The notes under the pieces: generated by a model | What the model was told of the DNA's origin: nothing | The model's database searches: none | The model's input: the letters and a program-made list of their open reading frames with translations, nothing else | Position numbers and translations under genes: made by a program | In this document: positions 49,246 to 58,098 of the stretch, in pieces | How positions within the stretch are numbered: the stretch's first letter is position 1 | How the letters are laid out: each line of letters starts with the position of its first letter | Assembly (NCBI RefSeq): GCF_018417635.1 | Contig: NZ_CP071007.1 | Coordinates: 1,178,501 to 1,242,500 of the forward strand | Length of the DNA: 64,000 bases | Direction: 5' to 3' | From: Pseudomonas sp. SORT22 | Lineage (GTDB): Bacteria > Pseudomonadota > Gammaproteobacteria > Pseudomonadales > Pseudomonadaceae

Positions 49246-50027
49246 GCGGCCCTGGCCCGGCGTTGTGGCTGGGCAACCGGTTCGCTGCCGAACAATGCCT
49301 GCTGGATTACCTGCTGCGCCTTGAACGCCAGGGCGGCGCGTTCTTCGCCGGCGCTGGCAATTGGCGCGAGCAGATGGATCTCGACCTCGGCGCAATCATT
49401 GGCAAACAGCCGGAACAGGTGCGAGAGCAAATCGTCATTACCGATAAACGGTGCGATCGCATCGCTCTGGCCGTTGCGCAGGTAGCGCAGGGCGACCGGC
49501 TGCAACGGGGTTTGTGTATCGATGGCACTGGCCAGCAGGCGCCCATGAAAGGTGCGCAGGCTGCGCCCGTCGGTGGTGGTGCCTTCGGGGAAAATCAACA
49601 ATGCGCTGCCTTGTTGCAGGTGCTGGCTGATCTGCTGGCGCAGCAGCTGGCTGTCGTTACCACCGCGGCGGATAAATAGAGTGCCGGCCTTGAGCGCCAG
49701 CCAGCCGGCAATCGGCCAGGTGCGCACTTCGGCCTTGGACAGGAACGACAGCGGCGCAAGCATGCCCAGCAACGGGATGTCGGTCCAGGACACATGGTTG
49801 CTGACCCACAGCATCGGTTGCTGCGGCACCTGGCCCACCACCCGCACCTTGAACGGCAGGGCGTTGCTCAGCCTGCCCATGAACAGCTGCGACCAGCGCT
49901 GCCGACGCTCGGTCGAGGCCGGTACGCGCAGGCGCTCGTAGAGGGTGAACAGCGCGGCCATGGCCAGGCCGAACAGCACCACCAGCAGCACCCGGACCAC
50001 GCGCCCATAGACGCGCAGGCGCTGCAT
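49242..50027 (-). CDS. olsA: Lysophospholipid/lyso-ornithine acyltransferase OlsA
   Basis: OlsA adds the second acyl chain to lyso-ornithine lipid (1-acyl-sn-glycerol-3-phosphate acyltransferase fold). The 261 residues have an N-terminal membrane helix (VLLVVLFGLAMAALFTLY), the catalytic NHVSWTD (H-x4-D) motif, and FPEGTTTDG. It starts one base inside the olsB stop codon (TGATG), so it is translationally coupled to olsB. Confidence 0.92.
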   Translation of the reverse strand: MQRLRVYGRVVRVLLVVLFGLAMAALFTLYERLRVPASTERRQRWSQLFMGRLSNALPFKVRVVGQVPQQPMLWVSNHVSWTDIPLLGMLAPLSFLSKAEVRTWPIAGWLALKAGTLFIRRGGNDSQLLRQQISQHLQQGSALLIFPEGTTTDGRSLRTFHGRLLASAIDTQTPLQPVALRYLRNGQSDAIAPFIGNDDLLSHLFRLFANDCAEVEIHLLAPIASAGEERAALAFKAQQVIQQALFGSEPVAQPQRRARAA

Positions 50028-50782
50028 CAGACCGCCGCCTTGAAGTGCCGGGCATAGCGCGGGCACAGCTCGTCGCGCTTGAGCAGGATGAACACGTCGG
50101 CGACCTGGAAGTCTTCGTCCCAGCACGGCTCGCCGCAGATCTTCGCCCCCAGGCGCATATACGCCTTGAGCAGCGGCGGCATCTCGGCGATGACGTTACC
50201 CGGCAGGGCCAGGCTTGGCAGCGGGTTTTTCGGTTCGGCGCGCAGGTGCTCGGTGCACAGGTAGCGTTCGCGCAGGCGTTGCATGATCGCATGGGCCTGC
50301 ACGCCGCCATCCTGCATGGGGATGCTGGCGCAACCCATGAGGTAGCTGTAGCGGCCCTCGTTGAGCACTTCGGCGAGTTCCGCCCAGAGCACGGCGATGG
50401 TGCCGCCGTTGCGGTAGGCCGGGTCGACGCAGGTGCGCCCCAGTTCGAGGATTGGCCCTTGCAGGTGGCCGAGGCCGTGCAGGCTGAATTCCTCTTCGCT
50501 GTAGAAGCGCCCCAGGCTGCTGGCAGCCTGATGGTCGAGCAGGCGGGTGGTGGCGACCAGGCGCCCGCTGGTCAAGTCGCGCACGCCGATGTGGCGGCAA
50601 TGAATGTCGTAGTCATCCATGTCCAGGCCCAGTTCGGCGCCTTTGAGCTTGGCCTTGAATTCACCGCTGAATACGCTGAACCTCAGGGCCTGGGCTTCCT
50701 GCAGGGCTGCCGGGCCGACCAGGCGTTCGGCTTGCAGACGGCGTTCAGTGCTGTTGTCGCCAGAGCGAGCGATCCGAGTCAT
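50027..50782 (-). CDS. olsB: L-ornithine N-acyltransferase OlsB
   Basis: OlsB joins a 3-hydroxy-fatty acyl chain to ornithine, the first step of ornithine-lipid synthesis, typically induced by phosphate starvation. The 251-residue protein has a GNAT/autoinducer-synthase-like fold: [25 protein letters not shown], then [17 protein letters not shown] and [10 protein letters not shown]. The start at 50782 has GGAGA 8 nt upstream. No Pho box was identified with certainty in the 133-nt upstream gap. Confidence 0.92.
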   Translation of the reverse strand: MTRIARSGDNSTERRLQAERLVGPAALQEAQALRFSVFSGEFKAKLKGAELGLDMDDYDIHCRHIGVRDLTSGRLVATTRLLDHQAASSLGRFYSEEEFSLHGLGHLQGPILELGRTCVDPAYRNGGTIAVLWAELAEVLNEGRYSYLMGCASIPMQDGGVQAHAIMQRLRERYLCTEHLRAEPKNPLPSLALPGNVIAEMPPLLKAYMRLGAKICGEPCWDEDFQVADVFILLKRDELCPRYARHFKAAV

Positions 50783-50915
50783 TGCGTGTCTCCATAAGCC
50801 AGCCATGGGGTTGCGGCCGGTCGACTTTGTTGTGCAAAGTCAGCCTAGGTAGATGCGGTGTCACCCCCGTGAACAATTGGTGATGCTTGTATGACAGCCC
50901 CCAAGGAGCGCTTCG

Positions 50916-51803
50916 ATGGCCTGGCTGCAACGACTCAACGACCGACAGCGACACCCCCAGGCGGCCACGCTGGCCGATACCTATTCCACCTTGCTGGCAC
51001 GCCTGGGCACGGTCAGCCCGTTCGAGCTGGCGGTGCTCGGCGCACGCGCCATGGCCACCCCGGGCCTGGCGTTTCTGCTTGGCTACCAGGCGGCCCTGCG
51101 GGTACTGTGGCCGAGCGCGCCGCCGAGCCTCGGCGCCCTGTGCGCCAGCGAGCGGCGCAGCGTGCGTCCGGCCGACATGCAGGTGCGCCTGGATGGCCTG
51201 CGCCTGAGCGGCAGCAAGGACTTCGTCACCGCCGGGCTGGATGCCGAATGGCTGCTGGTGGCGGCGCGCTGCGAGCCACAAGGGCAGGCGCCTGAGCTGA
51301 GCCTGGCGGTGGTTTATGCCGGCGAGCCCGGGGTGCGCCTCGAACCGCTGCCGGCCTTGCCATTGATGCCGGAGGTCGGCCATGCCCGCCTGCACCTGCA
51401 AGGGGCGTTGTGCGAACGGCTGGCGGGCGATGGTTGGGATGCCTACGTCAAACCCTTCCGCTCCTTGGAAGACCTCTACGTGCTCAGTGCCCTGTGCGCC
51501 TGGCTGTATGGCGTCGGCCAGGAATCGGGCTGGGCGCAAAACCTGCAACTGCGCCTGATCGGCTTGCTCGGCGCCTGTGCCGAAAGCACCCGCCAATGCG
51601 CGGAGGCTTCAGCCAGCCATTTATTGCTGGGCGGCCTGTTCGCGCAGTTCAACGCCATGAAGGAGGAGATCAACCAGGCGCTGCTGGCCAGCCCTGGTGA
51701 ATGGGCAAGCCTGTGGCAGCGCGACCAGGGCCTGCTGGAAATCGCCAGCGCCGCCCGGGCCAAGCGTTTGGCCAAGGCCTGGGCTGCCGCCGGACTGTCA
51801 TGA
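50916..51803 (+). CDS. Acyl-CoA-dehydrogenase-like protein, shortened
   Basis: The 295-residue product resembles the middle and part of the C-terminal domains of acyl-CoA dehydrogenases (LRLSGSKDFVTAGLDAEWLLVAAR, then a helical bundle), but is about 90 residues shorter than true enzymes. I could not find the catalytic Glu or the usual FAD-binding N-terminal domain, so it may be inactive or act on another acyl thioester. It opens a five-gene operon and is divergent from olsB. Confidence 0.6.
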   Translation: MAWLQRLNDRQRHPQAATLADTYSTLLARLGTVSPFELAVLGARAMATPGLAFLLGYQAALRVLWPSAPPSLGALCASERRSVRPADMQVRLDGLRLSGSKDFVTAGLDAEWLLVAARCEPQGQAPELSLAVVYAGEPGVRLEPLPALPLMPEVGHARLHLQGALCERLAGDGWDAYVKPFRSLEDLYVLSALCAWLYGVGQESGWAQNLQLRLIGLLGACAESTRQCAEASASHLLLGGLFAQFNAMKEEINQALLASPGEWASLWQRDQGLLEIASAARAKRLAKAWAAAGLS

Positions 51804-51845
51804 AACGCTGGCAGGCTGTGCAAACCCTGGCCTTGAGTAAGCGGC

Positions 51846-52943
51846 ATGAGCAACGTGGCGTGGTGGATGCTGGCGCTGTTGGCCTTGAGCAAGGCCGTGC
51901 CAGCGCAGGAGTTGTGGCCTGTACCTGACTGGACCGTTGCGCCCGTGGCCAACCGTAGCGCCTGGCAGGCGGTGGAGCGTTATGCCTTCGCCCCTCGCGA
52001 TGATCAGCAGCGCCAGGGCGTACGCACCGACGCGCTGCTGGTGATCGCCGACGGGCGCATTGTCTATGAACGCTATGCCGCGCCCAGCAGCGCTGCAACC
52101 GCGCACCTGACCTGGTCGATCAGCAAGAGCGTGCTGGCGACCCTGCTCGGCGTCGCCCACGGCGAAGGCCGCTTTGACCTGCACGATCCGCTGGCGCGTT
52201 TCTACCCGCCGATGCGCGCCCATCCCCAGGTGCGCATCGAAGACCTGCTGCACTGGGCCAGCGGCCTGGACTGGCAGGAAGTTTACGAGTACGCGCCGCT
52301 CAAGTCGTCGGTGGTGGCAATGCTCTATACCCGCGGGCGCGGCGACATGGCCGGCTACACCGCAGCCAGACCCGAAGCGGCCAGCGCCGGGCAGCGTTTT
52401 CTTTACTCCAGTGGCGACAGCAATGTGCTGGCGGCGGCCTTGCGCGGCATGCTCGGCGAAGCTGACTATGCGAATTATCCCTGGCACGCCTTGTTCGAGC
52501 CCCTGGGCATCAGCAGTGCGGTCTGGGAGCGTGACGCTAAAAACACCCTGGTGGGTTCCTCCTACCTGTACATGAGCGCCCGCGACCTGGCCCGTATCGG
52601 CCTGTTGATGCTGCGCGAAGGTCGCTGGCAGTCGCGCCAGCTACTGTCCAGCGACTGGGTGGCGTTCAATCGCCAGCCGTTCCTGCCGGCCACCGCCCAG
52701 CCGGGTGAAGCCAACCCGGGTGGGCACTGGTGGCTCAACCAGCCGCTGCCCGGCAGTCCGCGACCCTGGCCGGATGCGCCGGCCGATACCTACGCAGCCC
52801 TCGGGCACTGGGGGCAGGCGCTGTATGTGCTGCCGGCGCAGAAGCTGGTGATCGTGCGCTACGCCGATGATCGCGATGCCAGTTACGCCCACAACGAACT
52901 GCTCAAGCGGGTACTGGCTGCGGTCGATGAGGTGCGGCCATGA
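51846..52943 (+). CDS. Secreted serine hydrolase of the beta-lactamase/DD-peptidase-like family
   Basis: A 365-residue exported protein: signal peptide about 1-20, then SISK at 91-94 as the SxxK nucleophile motif, YSSGDSN as the second motif, and GHWGQ in place of the KTG box. Such proteins include esterases and peptidoglycan-related enzymes. The substrate is not evident. It ends in an ATGA overlap with the next small gene. Confidence 0.82.
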   Translation: MSNVAWWMLALLALSKAVPAQELWPVPDWTVAPVANRSAWQAVERYAFAPRDDQQRQGVRTDALLVIADGRIVYERYAAPSSAATAHLTWSISKSVLATLLGVAHGEGRFDLHDPLARFYPPMRAHPQVRIEDLLHWASGLDWQEVYEYAPLKSSVVAMLYTRGRGDMAGYTAARPEAASAGQRFLYSSGDSNVLAAALRGMLGEADYANYPWHALFEPLGISSAVWERDAKNTLVGSSYLYMSARDLARIGLLMLREGRWQSRQLLSSDWVAFNRQPFLPATAQPGEANPGGHWWLNQPLPGSPRPWPDAPADTYAALGHWGQALYVLPAQKLVIVRYADDRDASYAHNELLKRVLAAVDEVRP

Positions 52944-53236
52944 AGCGCGTGTTGCTGGTGCTGGTGCTGCTGGCTGGCGCCTGGGCCTGGTATGAGCGCC
53001 AGGCACTGATGGATTTCCCAGGCATTCTCAGTGCCTACTCGGCCAAGGAGTACTGCTCGTGCCGTTATGTCATGGGTTTCGATCCGCAGTACTGTCGCAG
53101 CTACGTGCAGCAGTACCTGCCGCTCAGCCGCCTGGACGAAGACGCGCAGCAGCGGCTGATCAGCGCTGCCGGCCTGGGGGTGGAGAATCATGCGCAGTGG
53201 CTGGGGCCGCGCGAGGGCTGTCGCTTGCTGCCGTGA
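52940..53236 (+). CDS. Small cysteine-containing exported protein, unknown
   Basis: A 98-residue protein with an N-terminal signal or anchor (VLLVLVLLAGAWAW) and four cysteines in the mature part (CSC, DPQYCRSY, REGCRLL). The 4-nt ATGA overlap with the hydrolase argues for a real gene and coupled translation. No known domain is recognised; it could be a partner or inhibitor of the hydrolase. That is inference from position. Confidence 0.7.
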   Translation: MKRVLLVLVLLAGAWAWYERQALMDFPGILSAYSAKEYCSCRYVMGFDPQYCRSYVQQYLPLSRLDEDAQQRLISAAGLGVENHAQWLGPREGCRLLP

Positions 53237-53281
53237 AGACAGCCGGGTAAGGTTGACGACCATTGTGTTACAGGATTTCAC

Positions 53282-53863
53282 ATGTTCAGTCTGCCGCGTC
53301 TTCTGCTTGCCCTGCTGGTCGTCTTGAGTCTCCCTGCCCAGGCCAACTGGCACCTGGACGGCGAATCGTCGCGCCTGTCGTTCGTCTCCAGCAAGAATGG
53401 CGACACCGCCGAGGTGCATCGCTTCCTCGTCCTGCATGGCAAAGTCGATCGCAAGGGCGCCGCCGAGCTGCTGATCGAGATGGACTCCAACAGCAGCAGT
53501 GTGCCGCTGCGTGACGAGCGCATGCGCAAGGAACTGTTCGAGTTCAGCAAATTTCCCGAGGCCAAGGTCAACGCACAGATCGACCTGCGTCCGATCAACG
53601 ACCTGGCCAATGGCGCCCAGGTCGAACTGCGCCTGCCGGTGACGGTCAGCCTGCATGGCAAGCAGCACAGCTACAGCGCCCTGTTGCTGGCGACCCGCCT
53701 GGATGAGCGGCGCTTTCAGGTGGTCACCCTGGAGCCGTTGATGCTGCGCGCCGATGATTTCGATCTGCTCCCAGGCCTTGCCACCCTGCGCAAGCTGGCC
53801 GGGCTCAAGTCCATCAGCCCGTCGGTGCCGGTGGCTGCGGTGCTGATCTTTACGGCGCGCTGA
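53282..53863 (+). CDS. YceI-family periplasmic lipid-binding protein
   Basis: A 193-residue exported protein: signal peptide to about residue 19, then the YceI lipocalin-like barrel (WHLDGESSRLSFVSSKNGD, AELLIEMDSNSSSV, RDERMRKELFEFSKFPEAKV). YceI proteins bind polyisoprenoid or other long-chain molecules. It lies 1 nt before the phospholipase-D-like gene, so both are likely co-transcribed. Confidence 0.85.
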   Translation: MFSLPRLLLALLVVLSLPAQANWHLDGESSRLSFVSSKNGDTAEVHRFLVLHGKVDRKGAAELLIEMDSNSSSVPLRDERMRKELFEFSKFPEAKVNAQIDLRPINDLANGAQVELRLPVTVSLHGKQHSYSALLLATRLDERRFQVVTLEPLMLRADDFDLLPGLATLRKLAGLKSISPSVPVAAVLIFTAR

Positions 53864-53864
53864 T

Positions 53865-55022
53865 ATGGCCGGACCGGTCTTTCCCTGGCGCGATGGCAAT
53901 CAGTTCGAGCTATTGATCGACGGTCCCGAGTTTTTCCCGCGCATGCTTACCGCAATCGTGCGCGCCGAGCACCAGGTGGACCTAGAGCTGTACCTGGTGG
54001 AGGCGGGCGCCTGCGCCGAAACCATGGTCCAGGCCCTGGTGCAGGCCGCCGAGCGCGGTGTGCAAGTGCGTTGCCTGTTCGATGACTACGGCTCGCTGGC
54101 TTTTACCCTGAGCCTGCGCCAGCGCTTGCTGGCCGCTGGCGTCGAGCTGCGCTGGTACAACCGCTTGCGCTGGCGCCGGGGCTTGCGCAACCTGTATCGC
54201 GATCACCGCAAGCTGCTGCTGGTCGACCAGCGCTGGGCGGTGGTCGGCGGCACCGGCGTTACCGACCAGTTCTGGACGCCCACTGAAGACGTCAGCGAAT
54301 GGCACGAAGTGATGGTGCAGATGCAAGGCCCGTTGGTGGCCGACTGGCAGATGCTCTTCGACCGCCAGTGGCGGGCCAACCTGCGCCGCACCGCCTGGCG
54401 GCCGCCAACCCACTTCGGCCTGCCGCGTTTGCCGCCGATCCCGCTCAGTGGCGCCGGCCTGGGCCGCGTGGCCTATGCCGACGCCCGCCAGCACCGGGAC
54501 ATTCTGCAGTCGCTGGTGCGTGCGCTGAACAGCGGCCAGCGGCGCATCTGGCTGGCCACGCCGTACTTCTTGCCGACCTGGAAAGTGCGCCGTTCCCTGC
54601 GCCGTGCTGCTTCCCGCGGCGTCGATGTGCGTTTGCTGCTGACCGGGCCGCGTACCGATCACCCGTCGGTGCGGTATGCCGGCCATCGCTATTACCCGCG
54701 GCTGTTGCGCGCCGGGGTGAAGATCTTCGAGTACCAGCCGTGCTTCCTGCACCTGAAGATGGTGCTGGTGGATGACTGGGTGAGCATCGGCTCGTGCAAC
54801 TTCGACCACTGGAACCTGCGCTTCAACCTCGAAGCCAACGTCGAAGCCATCGACCCACCCCTGACCGCCGACGTGGCGGCGAGCTTTGAGCGCGACTTTG
54901 CCCAGAGCCTGGCCGTGGACCTTGCCCACTGGCATGCGCGACCGTTGTGGAAGCGGGTGCAGCAACGCTTGTGGGGCTGGCTCGACCGGCTGGTGGTCAA
55001 CCTGCTCGATCGGCGCGATTGA
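53865..55022 (+). CDS. Cardiolipin synthase / phospholipase D family protein
   Basis: A 385-residue two-HKD protein: His114-Lys116-Asp121 (DHRKLLLVDQ) and His296-Lys298-Asp303 (LHLKMVLVDD), followed by GSCNFDHWNLRFNLEANVE. The short, anchor-free form and these motifs recall ClsB. It should join or exchange phosphatidyl groups at the inner membrane. Its place beside the ornithine-lipid genes and the YceI protein suggests a membrane-lipid role. Confidence 0.88.
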   Translation: MAGPVFPWRDGNQFELLIDGPEFFPRMLTAIVRAEHQVDLELYLVEAGACAETMVQALVQAAERGVQVRCLFDDYGSLAFTLSLRQRLLAAGVELRWYNRLRWRRGLRNLYRDHRKLLLVDQRWAVVGGTGVTDQFWTPTEDVSEWHEVMVQMQGPLVADWQMLFDRQWRANLRRTAWRPPTHFGLPRLPPIPLSGAGLGRVAYADARQHRDILQSLVRALNSGQRRIWLATPYFLPTWKVRRSLRRAASRGVDVRLLLTGPRTDHPSVRYAGHRYYPRLLRAGVKIFEYQPCFLHLKMVLVDDWVSIGSCNFDHWNLRFNLEANVEAIDPPLTADVAASFERDFAQSLAVDLAHWHARPLWKRVQQRLWGWLDRLVVNLLDRRD

Positions 55023-55085
55023 GCCTGAGGCCGGTTGGCGGTCTATGGTGACCTTGTTCGCCAGCGATGAGGCCCGTACAGGCAA

Positions 55086-55124
55086 TAAAAAAGCGGCAGG
55101 GGAGTAATCCACCTGCCGCTTTCT
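55086..55124. terminator. Terminator between the PLD operon and fumarase
   Basis: AAGCGGCAGG pairs with CCTGCCGCTT; A-run before and TT-rich after. It can end transcripts from both sides. Confidence 0.85.
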
Positions 55125-55145
55125 TGTACCAGCAAACCCTGAGGC

Positions 55146-56669
55146 TTACTTCACTTCCACCGCCAGGCTTTCAGCGATCTTGTGCTGCCAGATCGCAGGG
55201 CCGGTGATGTGTACCGACTCGCCGTTGCTGTCGACCGCGACGGTGACCGGCATGTCCTTGACCTCGAACTCGTAGATCGCTTCCATGCCCAGTTCGGCAA
55301 AGGCCAGGACCTTGGACTTCTTGATCGCCTGGGCCACCAGGTAGGCAGCGCCGCCGACGGCCATCAGGTACACGGCCTTGTTGTCCTTGATCGCTTCGAT
55401 GGCGGTCGGGCCGCGCTCGGATTTGCCGATCATGCCCAACAGGCCGGTCTGCTCGAGGATCTGCCGGGTGAACTTGTCCATCCGCGTTGCGGTGGTCGGG
55501 CCGGCCGGGCCAACCACTTCGTCACCGACCGGATCAACCGGGCCGACGTAGTAGATGAAGCGACCCTTGAGGTCGACCGGCAATTCTTCGCCCTTGTTGA
55601 GCATCTCGACCATGCGCTTGTGCGCAGCGTCGCGACCGGTGAGCATCTTGCCGTTGAGCAGGATGGTCTCGCCCGGCTTCCAGCTCTGCACGTCTTCCGG
55701 GGTCAGGGTGTCGAGGTTGACGCGGCGGGCCGATGGGCCGGCTTCCCAGACGATCTCCGGGTAGGCGTCCAGCGATGGCGCTTCCAGGTCGGCCGGGCCG
55801 GAACCGTCGAGCACGAAATGGGCGTGACGGGTGGCGGCGCAGTTGGGGATCATGCACACCGGCAACGAGGCGGCGTGGGTCGGGTAATCCATGATCTTGA
55901 CGTCGAGCACGGTGGTCAGGCCGCCCAGGCCCTGGGCGCCGATACCCAGCTGGTTGACCTTGTCGAACAGTTCCAGGCGGATCTCTTCGATGCGGTTCTG
56001 CGGGCCACGGGCCTTGAGCTCGTGGATGTCGATGGACTCCATCAAGACTTCCTTGGCCATCACCGCGGCTTTCTCGGCGGTACCGCCGATGCCGATACCG
56101 AGCATGCCCGGTGGGCACCAGCCGGCACCCATGGTCGGAACGGTCTTGAGTACCCAGTCGACAATCGAGTCGGACGGGTTGAGCATGGCCATCTTCGACT
56201 TGTTCTCGGAGCCGCCGCCCTTGGCCGCTACGTCCACTTCCACGGTGTTGCCCGGGACGATGGAGTAGTGGATGACCGCCGGGGTGTTGTCCTTGGTGTT
56301 CTTACGCGCGCCGGCCGGGTCGGCCAGGATGGATGCACGCAGGACGTTTTCCGGCAGGTTATAGGCGCGGCGCACGCCTTCGTTGATCATGTCGTCCAGG
56401 CTCATGGTCGCGCCGTCCCAGCGCACATCCATACCGACGCGCACGAACACGGTAACGATACCGGTGTCCTGGCAGATCGGCCGGTGGCCGGTGGCGCACA
56501 TGCGCGAGTTGATCAGGATCTGGGCGATGGAATCGCGCGCAGCCGGCGACTCTTCACGCAGATAGGCCTCATGCATGGCCTGGATGAAATCAACGGGGTG
56601 GTAGTACGAAATGAACTGCAGGGCGTCGGCAACGCTCTGAATCAGGTCGTCTTGCTTGATCACGGTCAT
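55146..56669 (-). CDS. fumA: Class I fumarate hydratase (4Fe-4S)
   Basis: A 507-residue iron-sulfur fumarase of the TCA cycle. The alpha part has CQDTG and later GAGWCPPGMLGIGIGG, whose cysteines (with CMIPNCA) fit the 4Fe-4S cluster; the beta part has the catalytic KMLTGRDAAHKR and YYVGPVDPVGDEVVGPAGPTT segments. The ATG at 56669 is preceded by AGAGGAG. Whether to call it fumA or fumB is arbitrary here. Its oxygen- and iron-sensitive cluster fits the iron theme nearby. Confidence 0.94.
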   Translation of the reverse strand: MTVIKQDDLIQSVADALQFISYYHPVDFIQAMHEAYLREESPAARDSIAQILINSRMCATGHRPICQDTGIVTVFVRVGMDVRWDGATMSLDDMINEGVRRAYNLPENVLRASILADPAGARKNTKDNTPAVIHYSIVPGNTVEVDVAAKGGGSENKSKMAMLNPSDSIVDWVLKTVPTMGAGWCPPGMLGIGIGGTAEKAAVMAKEVLMESIDIHELKARGPQNRIEEIRLELFDKVNQLGIGAQGLGGLTTVLDVKIMDYPTHAASLPVCMIPNCAATRHAHFVLDGSGPADLEAPSLDAYPEIVWEAGPSARRVNLDTLTPEDVQSWKPGETILLNGKMLTGRDAAHKRMVEMLNKGEELPVDLKGRFIYYVGPVDPVGDEVVGPAGPTTATRMDKFTRQILEQTGLLGMIGKSERGPTAIEAIKDNKAVYLMAVGGAAYLVAQAIKKSKVLAFAELGMEAIYEFEVKDMPVTVAVDSNGESVHITGPAIWQHKIAESLAVEVK

Positions 56670-56985
56670 GCAGCGCGCTCCTCTTAAAGACGGGAACATT
56701 CATTAAGGTATTCCGACGCGGACTGGCCGAGGTGTCGAAACGACCTTCAACAGGCGCCAACGCAAGGCTGTCGGCGCAAAAAAGGCGCGGCAGTATAGCG
56801 CGCATCCGCGGTTGGCACACGTACCAAAGGTCCCCACCAAGGTCGGCAGTGGCCGGGCACTGTTCTTGCCTGAATGCCCGTCAGGGCCGATATGTGCAAA
56901 CATGGCAATTATTCTTCACACACCCTAAAGTGGCGGTTGGCCATGCCTTATTCCTCTGCCCTGGCCAGAGCACGGTGAGCCACCT
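56670..56985. other. Divergent control region fumA/sadC
   Basis: A 316-nt gap with no gene. On the minus strand a TATACT -10-like hexamer (56792-56797) lies about 125 nt before fumA, without a convincing -35 at normal spacing. The sadC side has no clear promoter that I could assign. Confidence 0.35.
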
Positions 56986-58098
56986 GTGACCGAAACAGCG
57001 CTGCAGAAGCTTCTCCTCAAACGTTTTCTCATGGCGGCCGGCACCTATCTGCTGGTGTTGGCGCTGGTCTGGGTTGCGCTGTTGAATGGCCATCTGCAAG
57101 CCTCCCTGGATGTCTTGTTGCTGGGCAGCGGCCTGTTGCTGGTGAGCCAGTTGCTGCTCGGCTGGGTGTTTGCCAGTGGCCGCAACCTGCGCTTTGGCGA
57201 CCCGAGCCTGACCGAATTCCAGGTGTTGCTGGCGATTGCCTGGCAAACCTGGCTGCTGGCCCAGCTCGACCAGGGGCGCGGTACTTTTCTGATGTTTTAT
57301 CCGTTGATTCTGATGTTCGGCCTGTTTCACCTGAGGGGGCGGGTGTTCGTGCGCTGCGCGCTGCTGGTGCTGTGCAGCTTCTTCGGCCTGATTGCCTGGG
57401 AGGCCTGGCAGGTGCCGCATTTCGCCGGTTCGCTGCTGGCGTTGCAGGCCAGTGCCTTGCTGGTGGTGCTGTGCTGGTTGTGCCTGTATGCCCGCTATGT
57501 GCAGGCCGCTCGCCAGCGCATGCGCCAACGCCGCTATGCCTTGCAGGCCCATCAGGACACCTTGCGCGGCATGATGCGCCAGCTTGAAGACCTGGTGGCC
57601 ACCGACGAACTGACCGGGCTGTTCAACCGTCGGCATTTTCTCAGCCTGGCCAGCCGCGAGCTTGCGCGCATGCGCGCAGACAGCAGCCACGGCCTGGCGT
57701 TGATCGACCTCGATCATTTCAAGCGCATCAACGATGTCTATGGGCATGCCGCCGGCGACCAGGTGCTGCAAGCCTTCGCCTCGATCGCCAGCGATTGCCT
57801 GGGCGACACTGCGGTGCTGGCCCGTTACGGTGGCGAAGAGTTCGTGCTGTTGCTGCCCGATTGCAGCCAAGCGCAGCTGTTCAGCTGTTGTGAACGCTTG
57901 CGCAAGGCCTTTGCCCTGGCCCAGCCGCCAGCGGTCGGCTTGCGCGTCGAACCGTTAAGCCTGTCGGCCGGGCTGACCCTGTTGGCGCCTGGCGATGATC
58001 TCGATGACGCCTTGCAACGTGCCGATCAGGCCTTGTACCGGGCCAAACACTGTGGGCGCAACCGCTGCCTGGCCGCCTGGGAGGCCGTCGATGCCTGA
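56986..58098 (+). CDS. sadC: Membrane diguanylate cyclase SadC
   Basis: A 370-residue protein with about five N-terminal membrane helices (to residue 170), a short coiled linker and a GGDEF domain with an intact GGEEF (282-286). No RxxD inhibitory-site motif lies five residues before it, so it may lack product inhibition. SadC of P. aeruginosa (PA4332) makes cyclic-di-GMP and opposes swarming; BifA in this window does the reverse. The start is GTG. It overlaps the next gene by 8 nt. Confidence 0.92.
   Translation: MTETALQKLLLKRFLMAAGTYLLVLALVWVALLNGHLQASLDVLLLGSGLLLVSQLLLGWVFASGRNLRFGDPSLTEFQVLLAIAWQTWLLAQLDQGRGTFLMFYPLILMFGLFHLRGRVFVRCALLVLCSFFGLIAWEAWQVPHFAGSLLALQASALLVVLCWLCLYARYVQAARQRMRQRRYALQAHQDTLRGMMRQLEDLVATDELTGLFNRRHFLSLASRELARMRADSSHGLALIDLDHFKRINDVYGHAAGDQVLQAFASIASDCLGDTAVLARYGGEEFVLLLPDCSQAQLFSCCERLRKAFALAQPPAVGLRVEPLSLSAGLTLLAPGDDLDDALQRADQALYRAKHCGRNRCLAAWEAVDA

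Noticed and set aside
55182..56687. A 501-codon open frame antisense to the fumarase gene
   Set aside because: It has no family motif and the fumarase on the other strand is unambiguous.
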